From contig NZ_PCPA01000003.1 of assembly GCF_002979515.1 (NCBI RefSeq), positions 186,001 through 250,000 of the forward strand: 64,000 nt of DNA, given 5' to 3'. The stretch is from Microbacterium sp. MYb54 (GTDB lineage: Bacteria; Actinomycetota; Actinomycetes; Actinomycetales; Microbacteriaceae). The position numbers and the translations under genes are program-made. Below the pieces are notes generated by a model. The model was not told the origin of the DNA, ran no database searches, and saw nothing but the letters and a program-made list of their open reading frames with translations. Below, piece after piece: positions 61,501-64,000 of this stretch (positions are counted from its first letter, which is position 1; each line of letters opens with the position of its first letter).

Positions 61501-62883
61501 GTGACCACACGTACAGCGCAGCAGTCCACCAGCACCGCGCAGCAGTCCACCCGTAAGACATCGAGGCGAGCAACCTCCGCTGATTCTGATCAGGATCTGC
61601 GCACCTATGTGCTCGACACCTCCGTGCTCCTGAGCGATCCGCAGGCGTTCTTCCGGTTCGCCGAGCACTCCGTCGTCCTTCCTGTCGTCGTGATCTCGGA
61701 GCTCGAGGGCAAACGTCACGATCCGGAGATCGGCTACTTCGCGCGGCAGGCCCTTCGCCACCTCGACGACCTGCGCATCGAGCACGGACGGTTGGATTTC
61801 CCGGTCGAGGTCGGTGAGGGAGGGACCCTCCGCGTCGAACTGGCGAACACCGACTCCTCGGTTCTCCCGGCGGGCATCAGGCTCAGTGACAACGACACGC
61901 GCATCCTCTCGGTGGCCATGCACCTCGCGCAGGATGGACAGGACGTCACGATCGTCTCGAAAGATCTGCCCATGCGGGTCAAGGCGGCATCTCTCGGCCT
62001 GCGCGCCGAGGAGTATCTCGCCGAGCAGGCGGTGGACTCCGGGTGGACCGGCATCTCGACGCTCAATCTCACCGGCGACGACATCAGCGACCTGTACGAG
62101 AGCGAGGTCGGCATCAGCGAGGAGGCACGCGGGCTGCCGGTGAACACCGGACTGATCATCCACTCCGAGCGCGGCTCCGCGCTCGGCCGGGTCACCGGCG
62201 ACGGCGAGTACCGACTGGTGCGCGGCGACCGAGACATCTTCGGGATGCACGGCCGTTCGGCAGAGCAGCGTATCGCGATCGACCTGCTTCTCGATCAGGA
62301 GGTCGGCATCGTCTCCCTCGGCGGACGCGCCGGCACCGGCAAGTCGGCGCTCGCGCTCTGCGCAGGACTCGAGGCGGTGCTGGAGCGGCAGCAGCAGAAG
62401 AAGATCATCGTGTTCCGGCCACTGTTCGCCGTCGGTGGGCAGGAGCTCGGCTACCTCCCCGGTGACCAGGGCGAGAAGATGGGCCCCTGGGGGCAGGCGG
62501 TGTTCGACACTCTGGGTTCGGTCGTCTCCGGCAACGTGGTCGAGGAGGTCATCGAGCGCGGACTGCTCGAGGTGCTCCCGCTGACCCACATCCGTGGTCG
62601 TTCACTTCACGACGCTTTCGTGATCGTCGACGAGGCGCAATCGCTCGAACGCAATGTGCTCCTGACGGTGTTGAGCCGCATGGGCCAGAACTCGCGCGTC
62701 ATCCTCACCCACGACGTCGGCCAGCGGGACAATCTCCGCGTCGGCCGGCACGACGGTATCGCCAGCGTGATCGAGACGTTGAAGGGACACGACCTCTTCG
62801 GTCACGTGACCCTGACGCGCTCCGAGCGCTCGGCGATCGCAGCCCTCGTCACCGAGCTCCTGGAGGGTGGAGAGCTCAGCTGA
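61501..62883 (+). CDS. PhoH family protein with N-terminal PIN domain
   Basis: A 460-residue VapC-like/PhoH fusion (PhoH2 type), known elsewhere as RNA helicase and ribonuclease. The N-terminal PIN domain has [12 protein letters not shown] (first acidic residue), SELEGKRHD and [12 protein letters not shown]; the C-terminal PhoH ATPase has Walker [10 protein letters not shown] (about 275-283), Walker [10 protein letters not shown] and [15 protein letters not shown] basic Gln/Thr/Ser-rich N-terminal tail precedes the PIN domain. GTG 61501 is chosen for GGAG seven bases upstream over GTG 61444. Confidence 0.93.
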   Translation: MTTRTAQQSTSTAQQSTRKTSRRATSADSDQDLRTYVLDTSVLLSDPQAFFRFAEHSVVLPVVVISELEGKRHDPEIGYFARQALRHLDDLRIEHGRLDFPVEVGEGGTLRVELANTDSSVLPAGIRLSDNDTRILSVAMHLAQDGQDVTIVSKDLPMRVKAASLGLRAEEYLAEQAVDSGWTGISTLNLTGDDISDLYESEVGISEEARGLPVNTGLIIHSERGSALGRVTGDGEYRLVRGDRDIFGMHGRSAEQRIAIDLLLDQEVGIVSLGGRAGTGKSALALCAGLEAVLERQQQKKIIVFRPLFAVGGQELGYLPGDQGEKMGPWGQAVFDTLGSVVSGNVVEEVIERGLLEVLPLTHIRGRSLHDAFVIVDEAQSLERNVLLTVLSRMGQNSRVILTHDVGQRDNLRVGRHDGIASVIETLKGHDLFGHVTLTRSERSAIAALVTELLEGGELS

Positions 62884-62892
62884 CGACGGATG

Positions 62893-62934
62893 ACAGCGGA
62901 TGCGGCGTGGGCAGAGCTCCGCGGCATCCGCTGT
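62893..62934 (+). terminator. Terminator of the PIN-PhoH gene
   Basis: ACAGCGGATGC (62893-62903) pairs perfectly with GCATCCGCTGT (62924-62934); TTTCG follows. It lies just after the stop. Confidence 0.7.
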
Positions 62935-62973
62935 TTCGTGCGTGCGCGGTGGGTGCGCGGGCCCGGAGACGAA

Positions 62974-63006
62974 GGATGCCGCGAGGAACGAGTCCTCGCG
63001 GCATCC
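62974..63006 (-). terminator. Terminator of fumC
   Basis: GGATGCCGCGAGGA (62974-62987) pairs perfectly with TCCTCGCGGCATCC (62993-63006) over a 5-base loop, 20 bases after the fumC stop. On the minus strand it is followed by TTCGTC. Confidence 0.8.
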
Positions 63007-63025
63007 GGTGATGCGTGTGGGCGGA

Positions 63026-64000
63026 TCAGCCCGGGTGCGTCATCGACAGGAGGTCGAGCTTCTCGTCGAGCTGCTCGAGGGTGAGGTCGCCGCGCTCGAC
63101 GTAGCCGAGGTCGATCACGGCGTCGCGCACCGTGATGCCCTTGGCGACCGAGTGCTTGGCGATCTTCGCCGCGGCCTCGTAGCCGATGAGCTTGTTCAGC
63201 GGCGTCACGATCGAGGGGCTCATGCCCGCGAATGCGGCAGCGCGCTCGACGTTGGCCTGCAGGCCGTCGATCGTCTTGTCGGCGAGCACGCGCGAGGCGT
63301 TCGAGAGCAGACGGATCGACTCGAGCACGGCCGTGCCCATGACCGGGATGGCGACGTTCAGCTCGAAGGAACCGGAAGCGCCGGCCCAGGCGACCGTCGC
63401 GTCGTTGCCGATCACGCGGGCGCACACCATCAGCACGGCCTCGGGAACGACCGGGTTGACCTTGCCGGGCATGATCGAGGAACCCGGCTGCAGGTCGGGG
63501 ATGCGCAGCTCGCCGAGTCCCGTGTTGGGACCGGAGCCCATCCAGCGCAGGTCGTTGTTGATCTTGGTCAGCGAGACCGCGATCGTGCGCAGTGCGCCGG
63601 AGGCCTCGACCAGGCCGTCGCGGTTGGCCTGCGCCTCGAAGTGGTCCTTGGCCTCGGTGATGGGCAGCTCGGTCTCGGCCGCGAGCAGCGCGATGACCTT
63701 CTGCGGGAAGCCGAGGGGCGTGTTGATGCCGGTGCCGACCGCGGTGCCGCCCAGCGGAACCTCGGCGACGCGGGGGAGGGCCGACTGCACGCGCTCGATG
63801 CCCAGGCGGATCTGACGGGCGTAGCCGCCGAACTCCTGGCCCAGGGTCACCGGTGTCGCGTCCATGAGGTGGGTGCGGCCGGACTTGACGGCGTCCTTCC
63901 ACAGCTCAGCCTTCGCCTCGAGGGCCACGGCGAGGTGGTCGAGCGCGGGGATGAGCGTGTCGATGAGCGCCTGGGTGACCGCGATGTGCACCGAGGTCGG
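63026..64000 (-). CDS. fumC: Class II fumarate hydratase (C-terminal part)
   Basis: TCA-cycle enzyme that interconverts fumarate and malate. About 325 C-terminal residues are present, and the 5' end lies beyond the right edge. The first visible residues [12 protein letters not shown] follow the conserved SSND motif of the family. The signature [11 protein letters not shown] is present, as are [21 protein letters not shown] and [11 protein letters not shown]. It is convergent with the PIN-PhoH gene. Confidence 0.97.
   Translation of the reverse strand, partial: PTSVHIAVTQALIDTLIPALDHLAVALEAKAELWKDAVKSGRTHLMDATPVTLGQEFGGYARQIRLGIERVQSALPRVAEVPLGGTAVGTGINTPLGFPQKVIALLAAETELPITEAKDHFEAQANRDGLVEASGALRTIAVSLTKINNDLRWMGSGPNTGLGELRIPDLQPGSSIMPGKVNPVVPEAVLMVCARVIGNDATVAWAGASGSFELNVAIPVMGTAVLESIRLLSNASRVLADKTIDGLQANVERAAAFAGMSPSIVTPLNKLIGYEAAAKIAKHSVAKGITVRDAVIDLGYVERGDLTLEQLDEKLDLLSMTHPG

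Overview
The window is a high-GC, densely coded stretch of a bacterial chromosome. Gene content, the eno-divIC-DUF501 order, actinobacterial-type riboswitches and very short intergenic gaps point to an actinomycete of the Microbacteriaceae, most likely Microbacterium or a close relative. That assignment rests on recognition of protein families, not on a search. I see no prophage, insertion sequence, integrase or CRISPR array.

Layout. 1-1.5 kb: the start of a sugar ABC permease gene divergent from its probable LacI regulator, with a duplicated operator between them. 1.5-5.5 kb: a small membrane protein and the riboflavin operon ribD-ribE-ribBA-ribH (minus strand) under an FMN riboswitch, every junction overlapping by 1-4 bases. 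5.6-12 kb: a Fpg/Nei-type glycosylase, then a TetR-controlled catabolic cluster (SDR, saccharopine-dehydrogenase-like oxidoreductase, acyl-CoA synthetase, SCPx-type thiolase). 12-28 kb: mostly housekeeping: GNAT acetyltransferase, mfd, gamma-carbonic-anhydrase-like protein, amino-acid permease, gdhA, ppc, nhaA, mazG, hisS, SGNH hydrolase, VOC protein, AraC regulator. 28-36 kb: a minus-strand accessory operon of two esterases, an MFS carrier, a CocE/S15 hydrolase and an APC permease, divergent from a LacI regulator with a clear palindromic operator. 36-41 kb: an apparently frameshifted WXG/hydrolase protein plus a lipoprotein, a DUF4442 protein, and a GntR(YtrA)-DUF1648-CPBP operon. 41-49 kb: O-methyltransferase, eno-divIC-DUF501-subtilase-NDH-2, then a yybP-ykoY (Mn2+) riboswitch ahead of a hypothetical protein and a DedA protein, then a tRNA with a UAA anticodon. 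49-64 kb: PLP protein and aldonolactone oxidase, LemA, YcaQ-like protein, AI-2E-type permease, ilvA, greA, DUF4307, hemolysin III, uppS, class V aminotransferase, PIN-PhoH protein and the 3' part of fumC.

Two expression styles coexist. Operon-internal genes use ATGA/GTGA overlaps and many other genes have good Shine-Dalgarno sites. At least fourteen genes instead have a TANNNT hexamer lying exactly 6 bases (once 7) upstream of the start codon and no Shine-Dalgarno site, the layout expected for leaderless mRNAs. Several of these form compact back-to-back promoter pairs (GNAT/mfd, VOC/AraC, YcaQ/AI-2E, hemolysin III/uppS).

The least explained loci are the hydrolase/transporter operon at 29-35 kb, the TetR catabolic cluster, the frameshifted secreted-hydrolase/lipoprotein pair, the Mn riboswitch in front of a gene that is not an obvious Mn exporter, and the short-variable-loop tRNA(UAA).
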